Shown: one piece after another, positions 34,801-47,778 of the stretch | How the letters are laid out: each line of letters begins with the position of its first letter | Position numbering within the stretch: position 1 is the first letter of the stretch | DNA from: Neofusicoccum parvum | Taxonomy: Eukaryota; Ascomycota; Dothideomycetes; Botryosphaeriales; Botryosphaeriaceae | DNA: 64,000 nt | Direction: 5' to 3' | Assembly: GCA_020912385.1 (NCBI GenBank) | Contig: CP087213.1 | Location: forward strand, 1,116,001 to 1,180,000 | Program-made: the position numbers and the translations under genes | Notes under the pieces: model-generated | Databases searched by the model: none | Told to the model about the DNA's origin: nothing | The model's input: the letters and a program-made list of their open reading frames with translations, nothing else

Positions 34801-37292
34801 AGTAGGCCGGGGGAACGACGCACGAAACGCGCCGCCATCGCCAGCCCGCATACCAGGATCTCCCACGTCTGCCCCGGCAAGCATCTTGAATCTAGAACGC
34901 CTGGCTTCCACCCCGTATGCGCGGCTACGGCCGCCTCGGGTGCTGCGCGCCGAGCGTTGCGGGGATTGCCCACCCACATGTGAAGTGCTTTCGTCCCTTG
35001 GGCGGGCCTCGGCGCCTAGCTCCCCATGTTGCTGTCGCCATCATGGCTGCTCGGATGCGGCCCATTCAGGGCCTCTTGCGTTGGGGCTTCTGAATCCTCC
35101 GGTGTGGGCGTGCAGACCCGCCCGCATGATGGCCGAGCAAGGTAGTCGACCAACTACCCAATGCGAGAAGGCCGTGATTCGCCGCGCGGCCAGGACATCG
35201 CTACCGCCGTCCTCTAGTTGTAGTGTGTTGCGCGTCAAGGCTTCCTCCTCCGAGCAAAAACTTTGACCCTCGTATCAACCGAGACGACGAGGGCGAGTGG
35301 CTGCGAGCTTCTGCGTTTCGTATATCCTCGGCTCGAGTCAACGGCCGTCGCCCGAGTTAGAGGCGCTGAAACTGGCCGCTCATTTTGGGTCAATACCACG
35401 CCCGCCGTATCGATTGACGAAGAGCTTGTATGGCTCCATCCGCTTCCGGACGGATAGCCTCTCAAGGACCTGAGATTGTGTCATTTAAGATGACGCCATC
35501 CAGTTGCCATTCTTGGTAGCTTGGAAGAGACGCCATCCTGGATCTTCGACCCTCGGGTAAATTTCATGTGCTCAATTTGAACAAGGCCGGGAAATTGCGT
35601 TGAAGCTAATGATGGCGATTCCGTCGTTTGGATGCGCGTCTGAAACTCGGATAGAGCACGTATGGCTCGGTCAGCAGCGTTCACCGATGTACACCACCCA
35701 ACCTACTGCTCCCATCCCAACAACCGCAAAATAAGGGTCCCGTCATGTGCTTTCCCACCAGCCTGTGCCTAATTTGGAAACGTTGTTGGTTGGTCAGTGC
35801 GCTGTGTTGTCTGAGAGCAAGCAAGGTCGCGTGCGCGTAGTGGCTGGCTGCTCGAAAGCCTCTGCTGTCCCGGCGTGTGCATCCAGGCGCGGCTCATTTG
35901 TCGGAATGTAGATAGTATATACAGAAGAGAATACAGAAGAGAATTCAAGAGTGTGAAGAAGAAGACGAAGAGGAAGCAAAAGACACCCAGAACAACTGCA
36001 GAGAAGATGGCTCGGAATATGCACAGAGCCGAAGGGATGTCCCCGCCACGGGCCTCGAAGCCGGGCTCTCGCTGAACGCTGGCAAGTGGAAGTGAGAAGA
36101 AGAAGCAAAGGATTGATACAAAAACCTGGCCCTAAGAAGAGAAGACAAACCGAGTAAGAATGTAAAGGAGAAGGACGAAGAGAAAACCTCCGAGAGGCAA
36201 AAGGCCAAGCACCCGCCCGGCCCATGCCAATGCAGCCAAGTACCCTATAGTTGATGTCTTACGACGAAGATAAAGTCCGCGGGCAATGCCCGAGAATCCC
36301 AAGGAAGCGGATGGCGCCAGGCAAATGCAGCAATCGAAGCCAATGGTGGGACCGGCGTGGCACGCAACAATGGTCAAGGAAAGAAGTTGCACGATCTGCA
36401 TCCAACGAACAGATCCCCGCCCCGGCCGAAGATAGAAACGCGGGTAAGCATGAACGCACGTCTGAAAAAGAACACGAAATGACGGAGCGAGGGATAAGCC
36501 GCGCAAGCTTTCCCTCGGCGTCCGCTGCGTGCGTCCGGAAAACGCAGGATCTCCGCCTGGGGACCCGGTGAGCCGCCAAGACTCGCGATGGCTTGCAGTG
36601 CAGTAGGGCCGACAGCAGCGACGCCTGCTCCAACGGTCGTCGATGATGCAGAGTGCGCGTCACCGCGATCGACGGCGCGATGCGGCGGAGGCGTGGACGC
36701 AGGAAGAAGAGCAGCCGCGTGGCGGCGGGGTACAAGGGCGAAAAGCTGGGGAATCTCGGGGCAGCAAATGAGCGGTTCCAGAACGGAAAACAGTGTCTAT
36801 AACGGCCGAGACAACAGGCAACAAGAACGCTCGGTTTCTCCGGAGTCCGGGTATAAGGTGCGCAAGAAAGAAGCAAAAAGGCCGGCGCTGGTGAAACGAA
36901 GAGAAGCAGAGAGCCGCGGCAATGGTACAAGACAGGACAAAGCAGAGGTATAGCGGCGGCAGGGTGGCTATAGGAAGCGCGGAGACAGCCGGCGGGGTCG
37001 CGATAGGAAATTTTGGGTGGGTTTGCGCATTGCTGAAACAGGCCTTGCAGAAGTGCAGTGTGATGAGGAGCAGACGCAGCGCCTTGGCGGGCCGGCCAAT
37101 CTCGCTTCGGCCTTCGAGGACGTCGCCGCAATCCGTAATCTCCCCCAGCCAAAAGTCCGACGGGGGATTGGAGTGGTGAGCTGCGCGGAAATCGTCAACG
37201 TCAGCGATCGCGCACGCCCGTGCCCGCCCCGGCCGCGGCGGTTGCCAGCTTCTTCAGCCCCGCCGCCCTGGCCGGCCCCCAGGAGGCGAAAA
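31853..37292. other. Long region without recognisable genes
   Basis: 5.4 kb. It contains the tRNA-Val relic, a small Cys-rich frame at about 32317-32562 (CANCNSTS...CPICPP) with no signal peptide, a TATATAAG at about 34530 without an obvious gene after it, and a stretch at about 35.88-36.95 kb whose plus strand is strikingly purine-rich. The minus strand of that stretch is CT-rich, like the leader and promoter sequences of filamentous fungi, but I cannot find the coding sequence it would serve. Frames here overlap on both strands without family resemblance. Confidence 0.4.
31994..32024 (-). pseudogene. Diverged 5'-half copy of tRNA-Val
   Basis: 31 nt align without gaps to the 5' end and D arm of the tRNA-Val 140 nt away, in the same orientation, with eight differences that are all transitions. 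The following sequence does not continue as an anticodon or T arm, so this is a partial relic and not a working tRNA. Confidence 0.65.
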
Positions 37293-38850
37293 TCACGGCC
37301 GGCTAGCCCCCGCTTCCCGCTTCGGCGTGCTGGGACGCGAACCCTGGGACGCTTGTACAGACGGCCGCGTTTCACGCTGGACTAGCGAGGACCTCTCAGA
37401 ACCCTCGCCGTCGCTGCCGTGGTTCCCACGCTCGTCGGCGCCGTGCGAGGGCTGCGGCGCCTGCGGCGGTTGCTGATGCTGGTGCTGATGCTGGAGCTGG
37501 AGCTGCTCTCGCCGGTGGGAGTCGTGGCTTGCATGTCGCTCGGAATAAGAGCTCGATTCGGCACCCGTGTGCGTGCCGGCCCTGCTCCGGCCAGTGTACT
37601 GCGACGGCTCTGTACCGTAGCCTCGCGAAGACTGGTCGCTCCGCGTCCGTGCGTGCCCTCGGCGCCCTGGTGTCGACGTCGACGACCCCGAAACGTGCGA
37701 GAATGACGGCGACGTATATTGCGGCGCAGAAGTCGGCGCCGGGGCTGCCTGGTGCGCTCCCTGTGCCTTCCGCTTCTTTGGCGAGCTCGCGTAGTCTACA
37801 CCGCATTGGTAAGCTGTCAGACTGTGTGGACGCTTCCTATTTGTGGTGGTTACCTGACGGCGTCGCGGGAGGATTCGTACCGGAGCTTGACTGGGTGTTG
37901 GGAGGAACCCAGTGGTGAAAGTAGATCGAGGGCGACGACGTCTGCGGCTCCTGCTGCTGGGACTGCTGGATCGTGCTGAGCGACTGCGCCTGGGGAGGCT
38001 GCTGGATTTGCATTTCGTTCGTCGTCAGCCGTGGCAGCTGCGAGTGCGCCGGCGGCTTGGGGTGCTGCGGGTAGTTCGAGCCCGCCCGTCCTCGCGGCGA
38101 CAAGCTCCCCACTGCTGCGTAGCCGGGCGCGGAGAAGGGGCCGGCGGCGGGCTGCGCTGGCGCCTGGCCCGGCAGCACAGGCGGCGCGGCCACGACCTGC
38201 TGCGGACCCGCGTAGACGCCTGGCTGGGCAGGATTGATCATCCGCTGCTCGCTCCGCCGCATGTCGGGAGACACCTGGGCCTGCGCCAGCGCCTGCTGCT
38301 GCTGGGCCTGGAGCTGCCCGACATACTGCTGCAGCCAGTCCACGGTGACGTTCGCGGAGCTGCCGCCGCCGATGCCCGCGAAGATCATGGGGACGAGGTG
38401 GGGAGGCACGCCGCCCTGCATCGACTCCCGCAACATGGACTGCTCGATCTTCCGCTGCTCCAGGCGCAGGGTCTCCTGGCGCGTCTTCTCTTCCTCCTGC
38501 TTCCTCTTGTCCTCCTCGGCCTTGGCGGACAGCCAGTTCCGCATGGACTCCTCGGCGCCCTGCCACTGCTGCGGCGGCTGGGGCATCTGGCCCAGGGACT
38601 GAGACATGGGCGGCGGGGCAGTCCGGCTGGGGTCCGGCAGCGTCATGGCCGCGGGCGGCGGGAGGCCGCGATGAGACGTGCTCATCGTGCTGGGGGCACT
38701 GGCCGGCAGTGACTGCGACAGCGGGCTCGGGCCGCTGGTCACCTTGGGGGAATGGCGGGCGGTGGGCGAGTAGGACCGGGGCTGAGGATAATCATGGGGA
38801 TGCTTGAACTCAAAGTCCGATCTGGTCGGGTGTGAAAGCGTGAGTAACAT
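37293..38850 (-). CDS. Gln/Pro/Ser-rich protein with central coiled coil, unknown function
   Basis: Two exons: 38850-37854 and 37795-37293 (58-nt intron, donor GTAACC, acceptor GTAG, phase 1), 499 aa. I use the ATG at 38850 (MLLTLSHPTRSDFEFKHPHD). Residues about 95-150 hold a charged helix (EESMRNWLSAKAEEDKRKQ through QRKIEQSMLRESMQGG), then the motif PPHLVPMIFAGIGGGS and a DWLQQY helix; these look conserved. The rest is Gln/Pro-rich, with a basic, nuclear-signal-like ASSPKKRKAQG right after the intron and a Gln/His run. Composition resembles transcriptional co-regulators, so a nuclear role is an inference; no DNA-binding domain is seen. A TATA-like CTAAATAAG lies about 145 nt upstream. Confidence 0.75.
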
Positions 38851-41800
38851 GAGGGTCAGCGGCGGGCGGCAACGACCGACATCGAAACGAAGAAGCGGAA
38901 GAAGAAGAAGAGAAGGAAGACAGCGCGCGCTGCGGTGGTTGGCTGTGGTTTTGAAGCCTGGCGGGCGCGGTGGGACTGGGGCGGGCTACCTTATTTAGAG
39001 GCATGGCTTGGGGCGCGCAGACCAGGAACCTTACCGGCAGGGTGGGAGATTCGCCTGCCGCATGCCGTAAGGCTAACGGGCGGAGGGTGTGGCCAGGATC
39101 ACGGCGGGCTGCGCGGTCGATCCAGCGCTCGCGTGAAGGGCCGGCGATCACGTAGGCCAGACGTTGCTCGGCTTCAACGGCAGGAGGCAGGCTGGGGGCG
39201 CGCGGCGGCAAATGCGCCGCCGGGGCGCCCAAAGCGGCAGTGGCCCCCCAGGTGTGGCGCGCAGCGTCGAGAAGACCTGCATGTGCGCGGGCACGATGCT
39301 AGCGCCGTGCACCGCCAGCATCCTCGTCGCATCGAGCCAGATTCGAGCGCTCAGGCGCGCCGCCCGCCGCCTATCAGCCCGCCCGCGGTGCAGACGCGCA
39401 GCCCTGGCGCGTCATTTCGCCAGGAGCGCGCAGTCCCACCGCCCAATTTGCACACCGCGCACAAATGAAGGACCGCGCGCGCTTCTCCAGCAATTTGGCT
39501 CTGATGAGGCCCAGCACCGCGCTGCCGCCGCCGCTCTATGCGAAACGCCGTCGCCCGCGCCCGACATTGCCCTGCCAGGAACGGCATCTGCCACAGCCCA
39601 GGGCTGAAAGCAGATGCGCCTAGTGAGCACTCCTCCCGTGATCGACGCAGCAAGGCGGACGGCATGCAATCGATAAGTCAGCGATCTCCGCCGCCGGACG
39701 TTACAGTGACATTGCGCGGACGCTGGCTGCGGTGGCCGCCGCGGGCAGGCTGAGCTGAGCAGCCAGTGCCGGTGCCAGTGCCAGTGCCAGTGCCAGTGCC
39801 AGCGACGGTGCCAGCGCCAGCGCCGCTGCTGACTCTCGTGACGCGCGCGCGCTGCTCGTCATCGCGCCCCACGCGGCCGGCCCCTCACCAGCGGCGGCTG
39901 GAGCAGCGCGCAGCAGCAGCACCAGCACCAGCATCAGCACCAGCAGCCGCCTCATCTCCGTCACTGAGCCCTTTGGGCCTGGCCAGCCCAGCTGAAACGC
40001 CGTGGCGCTCCCGATCAGGCGACGAGATCTGCTCGCATCGGGATCTAGACGCAGCGCGTCCCACCGCAAAGCGCCCATCCCGCGCTGGCTGCAGCAGCAA
40101 ACCACGGCCGCCTCTCTTGCACGGCGAGCAGCAGAGCGCTGGATCCCGGAGCTAGGGCGATGTCATGCAGCGCCGCCTCGCCAATCACCAGCCCGCGCTG
40201 ACGAAATTCGCGGGCGAGTCATCGCGCGTGGATGATACAAACGCGGAATATCCGAAACCCAATGCGGCCGGTGTCTGCACCTGTTCGACACGCGCGCGCT
40301 GCCTCCGAGGAGGGTTCCCCGGCGCCCACCCCGGCTCGCATGGTTTCCCGTTGCGGCTACGCCCTGGCGCGCAAACAGAAAATACACTTCCAGGACGGCC
40401 AACCTTCGTCGCAACGGCCGCCAGTACCAGCGCCCTCGTATCCCCTGGCGCGCCCATCCCGGCCTCCCATCGCGCGGGAGCCCGTTAAGCGTAATTGACG
40501 CTGCTGATAGCGCTGCTGTCCCGGGTTCCGCAACACCCTCTGGCCCAGCCCCCATGTCGACCCTGCCGCCGGAGCCTTGAGACGCCTCCAAACATGCTCG
40601 CCGGGCCCTGCTAAAACGCCGGCTCATAGCAGGACCGTCATGCAAAGTCAAAAAGAGGAGTGCCGGTGCAGAAAACGGAAAAATAAAAGAGGACTGCTAT
40701 TCCCTCCTGGCCGGTTTGATGGTGAGACATGCCTGGCGCCGGCGACGTCTGCCTCGCCCAGGCAGATTACGTGCGTTTTCTGCAAGCCACTTTCCCTTCG
40801 CGAAGCTCCATGCCGCCCCCTCATCTAAGACACTCGGATCCTGTCGTCAAGTGAACCACGTTGGGCTTGGCGAGATGAGAGAGCACAACGGCAATCACGG
40901 AAGGTGCCTCGCCCCTCGCGCCTCGCGGGCTAGCAGCCTCCACCGCCATGCTCCACCGGGCAGCCGAGCGGCGAGGTGCACGCGAGGCGGGCAATAATCG
41001 GCGGCTCCCAGATTAACCAGCAGGTGTCGTTGGTGCCCTCCCGCCGCGGCTCCGGGACGACTGAGGCGGCAGAGGCCGGCTGCGCGCGCCGGGAGAGGGC
41101 CCAAGGCAGGCTCCGGCAGCACGAGCCGGGGATGGGTGCACCGTCCCGATGCGGCCGGCATGCCGATTGCTCGAAGGAGGGCGCAGTCGCCAGAAGCGGA
41201 TGGGCCGAGGCGGAGACGCAGAGTGCCTGGTGGCGACGGCGGCAGCTGGAGGCGAGATCTTCGCGACCGGGGTGCGGCATCGCCAATCGCCAATCGCCCT
41301 CGCGCGCCCTGGGACGTCGAACGGCGAACGGCGCGCGCGCTGCAGGCCTGGTGGCTTGCGGCGGCCGGGCTAGGCGGCGCGGCAAGTCGTGGCGACGACG
41401 TTTGGCCGCTTATTCCTGTGCCGGCGGCGTGCCTCTGCCCCAGCCGGGCCCGGCGTGCGTCCAACCACGCATCGGCAGGGCACAGCAGATCCCAGACACC
41501 AGGATGCGCGGCGGGGACGGCGGGCGGTGGGAGGCGCGGGCAGGCAGGCGGAGGCGCGTGCCACATCTGCGACGGGCGGTCGTGGGCGGCGGGCGGCTTG
41601 GACGGCGGACGGGCGCCAGATCTCACAGTGCGCTTCGCGTTCCCGGTTTCCAGTTCCGCGCATGCGCCTCTTTTTCCAGCGATTCGAAGGCTGCTCGAGA
41701 TGCAGTGATGAGCGAAAAGTGGTGTGATGATCTACGGGCGGCCCCTCAATCTGGCAAGATTGCGTCTTTCCCCCCGGGAGCCGGACCCTGCACCATCGAC

Positions 41801-44800
41801 TGCAGCCCGCTTCCCTGCCACGGGCGCTGCATCAGCGAAGCGTCCGGCCTCACCACCGCGCTGCCCACGCCCACGCCCACACGCCCACGCGCTAGGAGAG
41901 AGTGTCCTCACGCAAGAGGCGGGGCCCGCTCGCACAGCCGCCCGCAACTGCCACTCCCGCCGCCGCCAGCCCGCGCCGCGACTGGCCAGCCGCCGGCTCA
42001 AGCTCGCTGGCCTTGCATCGCGGCTTGCGCCGAGAGGGCAGTCGTCCCGGTTTGAGCAAGGCCTGATCCGCAACGACGCACGTCGCGACCCCGACCACCA
42101 CTCGTCCCTTTCGCTGAGTCGCGTGCGCTGCCAGCCACGAATCGAATTGCTCAGCCCAGGAGAAAAAAATATCTCACAGGCCTATCACACGCCCGCCTCG
42201 CATCCGGACGCGCTCCTCTGGCGGCGACTTTGTAACCCTGCTAGGCCGCATTGCCTCAGCCGCCGTGCCCACTGCGCGCTGGCGGGCAACTGCCGGGACC
42301 TGCGGCAGTACCACCCGCATTCACTTACCTGTTTCTGACATCCCGAGCCTTCACCGCACTCCTGACTGCTGCCCGTACTGCGCGGATTGCCTGCGCCCTG
42401 CCCCGTCCCCGAAAAAAATCAAAAAAGCGGAGAAGGAGTCCTGACAGCCGGGCCTGCAGAGCCCACGGTGTCCTCCCAGCTCAGACCGCCGCCAGCCAAT
42501 TCCTTCAGATCTCGTGTTTCTGTCCATGGCATCAGGCTCCGTTCAACTGCGAGCACCGCGGAATAAATGGAGACATTTCGGCCGCCGATCTCAAACCCCA
42601 CCGGGGCCGCACCACCATCAGAGCACAATCGGCAAGGAGGAAGAAAGAGAACACTCCCATGATTTTCATTGGTGCAATCGGCGCGTGCCGATTGACCCCA
42701 AGATTGCAAGATTGATCAGCTTGGATCGTTCGAGATTCACGTAGATGGAAGACGCCCTGGCTCCACCCGGCGGGATAGTGCCCGTTCTCCCAAGTCAGAT
42801 ACCGAACACAGACTCACTCACACACACAAACACACCACACGCTGACAGCGCACGTACGCACGAAACGCACAATGCGCACGCGTCACACGCACGCCCTTCA
42901 CCGACACGGCTCCAGATTGCTTTGCCATCGTCCTGGATCTCTCCGTATCCAGACGCAATTCTCCGCGAGGGAAAGGAGGAGAGGGGGAGGGGGGCCTCGA
43001 ACACTACACGAACATGGTAGAAGCACACGCTCTCGCAAACGCATGCTCGCAAAAGACAGATGCACATCCCAAGGTTTGAACAAAAAAAAAAAAAGTGTGA
43101 CCCCAGCGATGCCAAGGATTCACCCGCACGTACATTACAGGTTACCGGGGACCTCTTCCTCACATCCCCTCCCCCCCAATCTGTTGCGCGTCTTTGGTCC
43201 TGCGCGCCCGGGTGACGGGACGCTCGAAACCCTGGTGCCGGGGGGGGCCCTTCCCTTTCCCCCAAACCCTCGTCGCCCTCTCCCCCCTACCCCGTTTCCT
43301 GCCAAGAAGGCAAAAGGACGATTAGATTACCCCGTGAGGAAGAAAACCCCTGGCTCACATAAATAAAACCCACCCCATCCCTCCCGAAAAGATGCGTGCC
43401 TTGTCCCAATTTCGTCAGAACCGGGGCCCTGTCAGCCCGCGGGAGATCCGGAACGCCTGGGCGCGTCGTCAGAGTTCCTCTCGTCGGGGCAGGTACCCAT
43501 GGCGCCATCGGCGAGGTGACCAGAGAGTCAGTAGTCAGCCTGTGCCACAGGAGAAAGCCAGTCACACCAAAAAGCGCCGAACGAGCCAGCAGCCGGTACC
43601 GGTACCTGTCTGACAGAGATGCAAGGCACTTTAACCTTTTTCGTAACATGCCGGTTTATCCGTCAATCAGATAGCAGCAGCGCCAAGGGCAAGTAAGTAG
43701 GCAGTGGGAGCGAAAGCATCATGTCGCACCACTCGCAAAAAGAAAAGAAAAGAAAATCCCTCAGGCCTTCTGATTCGTGGGACGACGAGGAAATGTCTCA
43801 GCCAATCATTAGCAATTATTACTAGATAATCTTTCTCTTTCTTTTCCCCCCTCCCCCTTTTTCTATCCTGTCAACCAGAACAGCCCTTGTATGTATAAAA
43901 TGCTGATGGTCCGGAGAAGTTCCCTGATCACCGAAACCCGCCGCCGCCAGAAACCCATTTGTGATATCAACCTGGCGCAAGGAAAGAACGAGTAGTAATA
44001 ATGATGACGATAAAAAGCAAACGAGCAAATGCGCAGCCCAGATCAGCGTCGGCTCCAGCTCCGGGAACCGCGATCGTCTGGCTGCATGTCAGCCGCCGGT
44101 GAAGAGAAGGCACAAAAAAAAGGTAAGCCGACGAAGGATTGAAAACAAAAAGAGTAACGCAAGAGAAAGAACCGGTGAGGTGCAGTAGCGGAAACGCCCG
44201 TCGTTACGTGACGTCGGAGCAGCTTTTCTTCGAGGGGAGGCGAAAATGCTGATCCTTCCCCCCGAAAGCTGACTGGAACAGGACAGCAGCGGAAAAGACC
44301 TCCGACGCAAGAATAAATGTGCTCAGTCACAAGAAATTAGAAAATCGCGAAAAGAATGACCTCATAATTGGCCACCAGGCGCCTGCATCGCGATGCCAGT
44401 GGACGGCATCGTTTTCGCGCAGAAGCAATGAGAAGAAAAAGGAAGGAAAAATGCAGACAAAACGACAGCCGTGCAGAGCGTGTGGTCGGGTATTACACAT
44501 GACGAAGGACCTCCAATCGGGGTATTCGGTTGTAAAGGAGATTGGTAGGGGTCCTTGGGAACAGAAAAACAAGAAACAAGAAACAAGAAACGAGAGAACG
44601 CCGCTCACGCACGAGATCTCGCTTAAGCAGAAGGCGACTGCCACGAGCGGCCACGTTCAAGCCACGCGGCAGCCCTGCTCGACATCGCCCTGCCTTTCGC
44701 TTCCCGTCCGGATGACGCAGGAAAGAAAAGAAAAGGAAATCTCCGGGTGGTGCTACCTGAAAAGGTAGGTGGTTGGGAGCCCGAGAGTGCTTCGCTAGAG

Positions 44801-44976
44801 GCGCAGCCCCTAATGTGCGCTTCGAGTCTAGCCCCGGTCGCCCTCTACGCAATCGATGCAACCTTTGCCGTGGACTTCTGCAGCAGGCTCGAGTGCGAAT
44901 GCGACCTGTTTAATCTTGCCAGTTAGAAATCCGACTCCATCCCCTTTGGGCACTGGCGACATGTGGCAACGCAGCA
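38851..44976. other. 6-kb region without recognisable genes
   Basis: Largest gap in the window. The left two thirds are very GC-rich with overlapping Arg/Pro/Ala frames on both strands (shadow-like); from about 42.8 to 44.8 kb the plus strand becomes purine-rich, with an A12 run at about 43081-43094 and several AGAAAAGAAAAG-type runs. GCCAGT hexamers lie at 39762-39803 and CAGCAC/CAGCAT triplet-based repeats at about 39906-39945. I find no domain, tRNA or rRNA. Long leaders or non-coding transcripts of the flanking genes are possible. Confidence 0.4.
39762..39803. repeat. GCCAGT hexamer microsatellite
   Basis: Seven tandem hexamers, mostly GCCAGT with one GCCGGT and a final GCCAGC, in the gene-free GC-rich stretch. 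A short CAGCAC-like repeat follows about 100 nt later. Confidence 0.85.
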
Positions 44977-47778
44977 TTACCCGGCAGCAGGATTAGCTTT
45001 GGCTCGCTTCTTCCTCTGCTTCCATTCCGCCCTCGCCACGCGCATAAGCAGATCTTCGTCCTTGACCGGGATCCAAGAGGTCAGTGTTTTCATCGCAACC
45101 TCGAAGTCCGAATCCAATAGGATCTCGCGCGTGGCGTCAATAAGGGCAGCCGAGGTGGCGTGCAGAACATCGAGATCGGCGTGGAAAGAATTGTCTGGGT
45201 CGCAGGCGGTAGCGGCATCTCCGAGCAGCATGAACACGTCCCAGACACGGAGCTGCGCCGGGAACGGAATCGAGTAGTTGAAGAGCGTTAGGTACCAGCG
45301 CGTTCCATAAGCGGTGCAGTGGACGCCAAGCTCTTCCTGTACCATCAGTCAGCACCAGCGAATCGAAGGCCGAAGATGTGTTATAGCAAGCACAGAGGCC
45401 GCGGACTCGTCTCCGCTCAAGACCACATTTAGTCCAGGCCGGAGCTTCTTTTCAGCTCCGTGCTAAGCGCTGTGGCGGGCAAACCAAAGCGAAATAATCC
45501 CACAGGAGCGGTGTAGCCGTTATTAGCCAAGACTTACCAATTTCTGGGAGACCTCGCCTCCACCAAGCCAATACTTTTCAAAGTCGCCCAACGCCTCCAT
45601 GAGACCCTCGAATCCAGATTGGTACAGTCGTTCCAGACCTCTCAACTTCCACAGACGCACCAGCATGATGAATGCTGTTTCCTCATCGTAGTAGCAGAGC
45701 AGCGTGGCTCCAAGCGCAGCCATGCCCTGAACATAGCCAGTGTCCGGGAGATAGAGGGAGAAGGCGTGCAAGACACGGAACAGCAAGCGCTGACCGCCGC
45801 GGTAGCGTTTCCGGAACATGATGTGGTGGCTGATCGTCCGGGGAACGTCCATATCGATCTGCATGTCTTCTGCGGAATCTTCCTCCTGGAGCTCGTAGAA
45901 TGCCTCGACAAGCTCCTCGTCTGAAGGGCTGGTCGGATCCTTCTTCGCGCTGGCCGTGAGGAACGCGTACCATGCGCTGGATCGCCACCTGTCCGGAATC
46001 CCCTTCCACGTCCGCTCAATGAGTTTGGGGCTCTTGGTGTCGAATTCGAAGAGCATCCCGCCGCCGCTGGGAGACTTGCCCACAAGCTTGCCCATCTTCC
46101 GCCACTTCTCCTCTCGTTGCCATTCTTTCCGCTTCATCATCTCTACCGTTCTTCCACCATCCCGCTCCTCAGCTATCGCCGCAAGTCCAGGTGGCAGTGT
46201 GAGCATGTCACTGGCCTCGTCGACTAGCCTTCTGCTGCGGTTGTGCGGCAACCTGTTGGCGGCGTTCCGGAAGACGTTTGAACGGATAGACGTCGTGCTT
46301 CGGGTGGAGTAGATGGATGCTGGCGGGCGAAGAGACCTGCTGGAAGATAGTCGCGCGGGCTGTCCACCGGCACTGAAATTGGTACGTGAGGACCTGGCAA
46401 TCGATCCAGTCCGGCGCAGGGTACGCTTCCGTCTTGGCGCCTCAGAGGCAAGTTGCAGCTGTGTTGATACACGCTGAAGTTTGGGCGTCTCGAAAGTGAC
46501 CATGGACTCACGCTGCTCTGTCGAGTCCGGCCTTTTGGGAATAATGAATCCATACCGATCGACCTCCGCTCCATCAATGTCCTCCCAGTCTTCTATACCA
46601 CCTGCAAGCTCGTGCGGCTCTTTGGATATCATGCTGGCCGGTCTGCTCACAATGCTAGCGCTCCGCAGGGTATCTCCATTCTGTCGTGATTTCGTAACTC
46701 GAAGGCTGTCTCCGTCCTGGGGCGTGTCCGCCAGGTTCTCCTCCATGATCGACCCATTAACCCGAATGCTTGGCTCCACAACCCACTCCGCAGCTTTTTC
46801 GTCGCCGTACTCGTACATGGTACGGACCTTCTTCGAGAGCATCGTTTCGTCTGCGGACAAAACCCTGCTTCCTGGGATATTACGGCGCGGCGCAAGAGAT
46901 CTGGCTCGCGCTGGCGGGATTGCTGATACTGCAGTGGATGCCCGTCCGTCAGCGGTCATGGCGCTCAGGCTGACGGCCCGTGGAGCATCGGGATGAGGGT
47001 TCGGGCGAAGGATGGCTAAATCAGGTGTTTTCTCGCGGGTCAATTCGGTGTCGGGAGCCTTGACTGCGTCGGACGGCTGTTCTCCTTCCGGAGCGGGCGC
47101 TGGCTCGGGCTCGGTCTTGTCTGGTTCGTCTTCCTGCTTGCTTTCCTGCTTGTCTTGTTGCTTGTCATCAGGGCTGCCCTCCTTGCTACCTTCCGATTCA
47201 GCCTTCTGGTCGGGGCTGTCCTGGTCCTTGGCGGAGCGCATCATCTCGTTCATCCTCTTGCCGTTCAGGAGCAGGGTTCCTCTCTTGGAAAAGGCGATCT
47301 TGTGGTCGGCGAGGTCGTCAAAGTCGCCCTTGGGGATGTCGGTCTCAATGCTCCTGCAGCGGCTGATATTCTCAAGATCACTCACATTGTTGGCTGTCGA
47401 AGGGCGCTGGGGCTCGTCGTGCACAACGATAGTGGGCAAACTCGGAACGCGGGGTACGCTGGCATCACCGTCGTGGGAGGGGCGGGTGGTGGAGGGCGCA
47501 AAGCCGGAGTCGCGCTTCAGCTCGTCGGGGAAGGGCTGGCCGCGGGTCTTGAAGGGCGACGGTCGCGGGCCGGGGGAGGTGCGCGGGCGCCGCGTGGAGG
47601 CGTGGAACCATGAGGAGCGCGACGAGGGCGGACGCGGAGGGGAGGTCGGCGAGGTCGGCTGTGGCTGCGAGGGCTGCGGCCGCGCGGGGGGTGTTATGGA
47701 AGGGCGGCGCGGGAGGTGGAAGAACGGCGGAGCTTTCGCGGCGGTGCTGGGCTCTGGCTGCCCCGGCCCATTGTTCAT
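44977..47778 (-). CDS. TBC-domain Rab GTPase-activating protein
   Basis: Two exons: 47778-45538 and 45336-44977 (201-nt intron, donor GTAAGT, acceptor ACAG, phase 0), 866 aa. The frame is open to a GTG at 47793; the first ATG is 47778 (MNNGPGQPEPST). Residues 1-550 are Ser/Pro/acidic and likely disordered. The TBC domain runs from about residue 585 to 815: WKGIPDRWRSSAWYAFL, arginine finger Arg647 in IDMDVPRTISHH, glutamine finger Gln684 in YVQGMAALG, then TRWYLTLFNYSIPFP and LRVWDVFMLLGD after the intron. Both catalytic fingers are intact, so it should stimulate GTP hydrolysis on a Rab in membrane traffic; the Rab is unknown. The end is basic (EWKQRKKRAKAN). Confidence 0.92.

Noticed and set aside
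36259..37152. 297-codon minus-strand frame in the purine-rich tract
   Set aside because: Composition follows the CT-rich strand (Leu/Pro/Ser/Arg); no family resemblance and it overlaps equally open plus-strand frames.
40895..42055. Long overlapping frames on both strands in the GC-rich desert
   Set aside because: Frames are open on both strands because stops are rare at high GC; translations are Arg/Pro/Ala-rich without similarity or splice logic.
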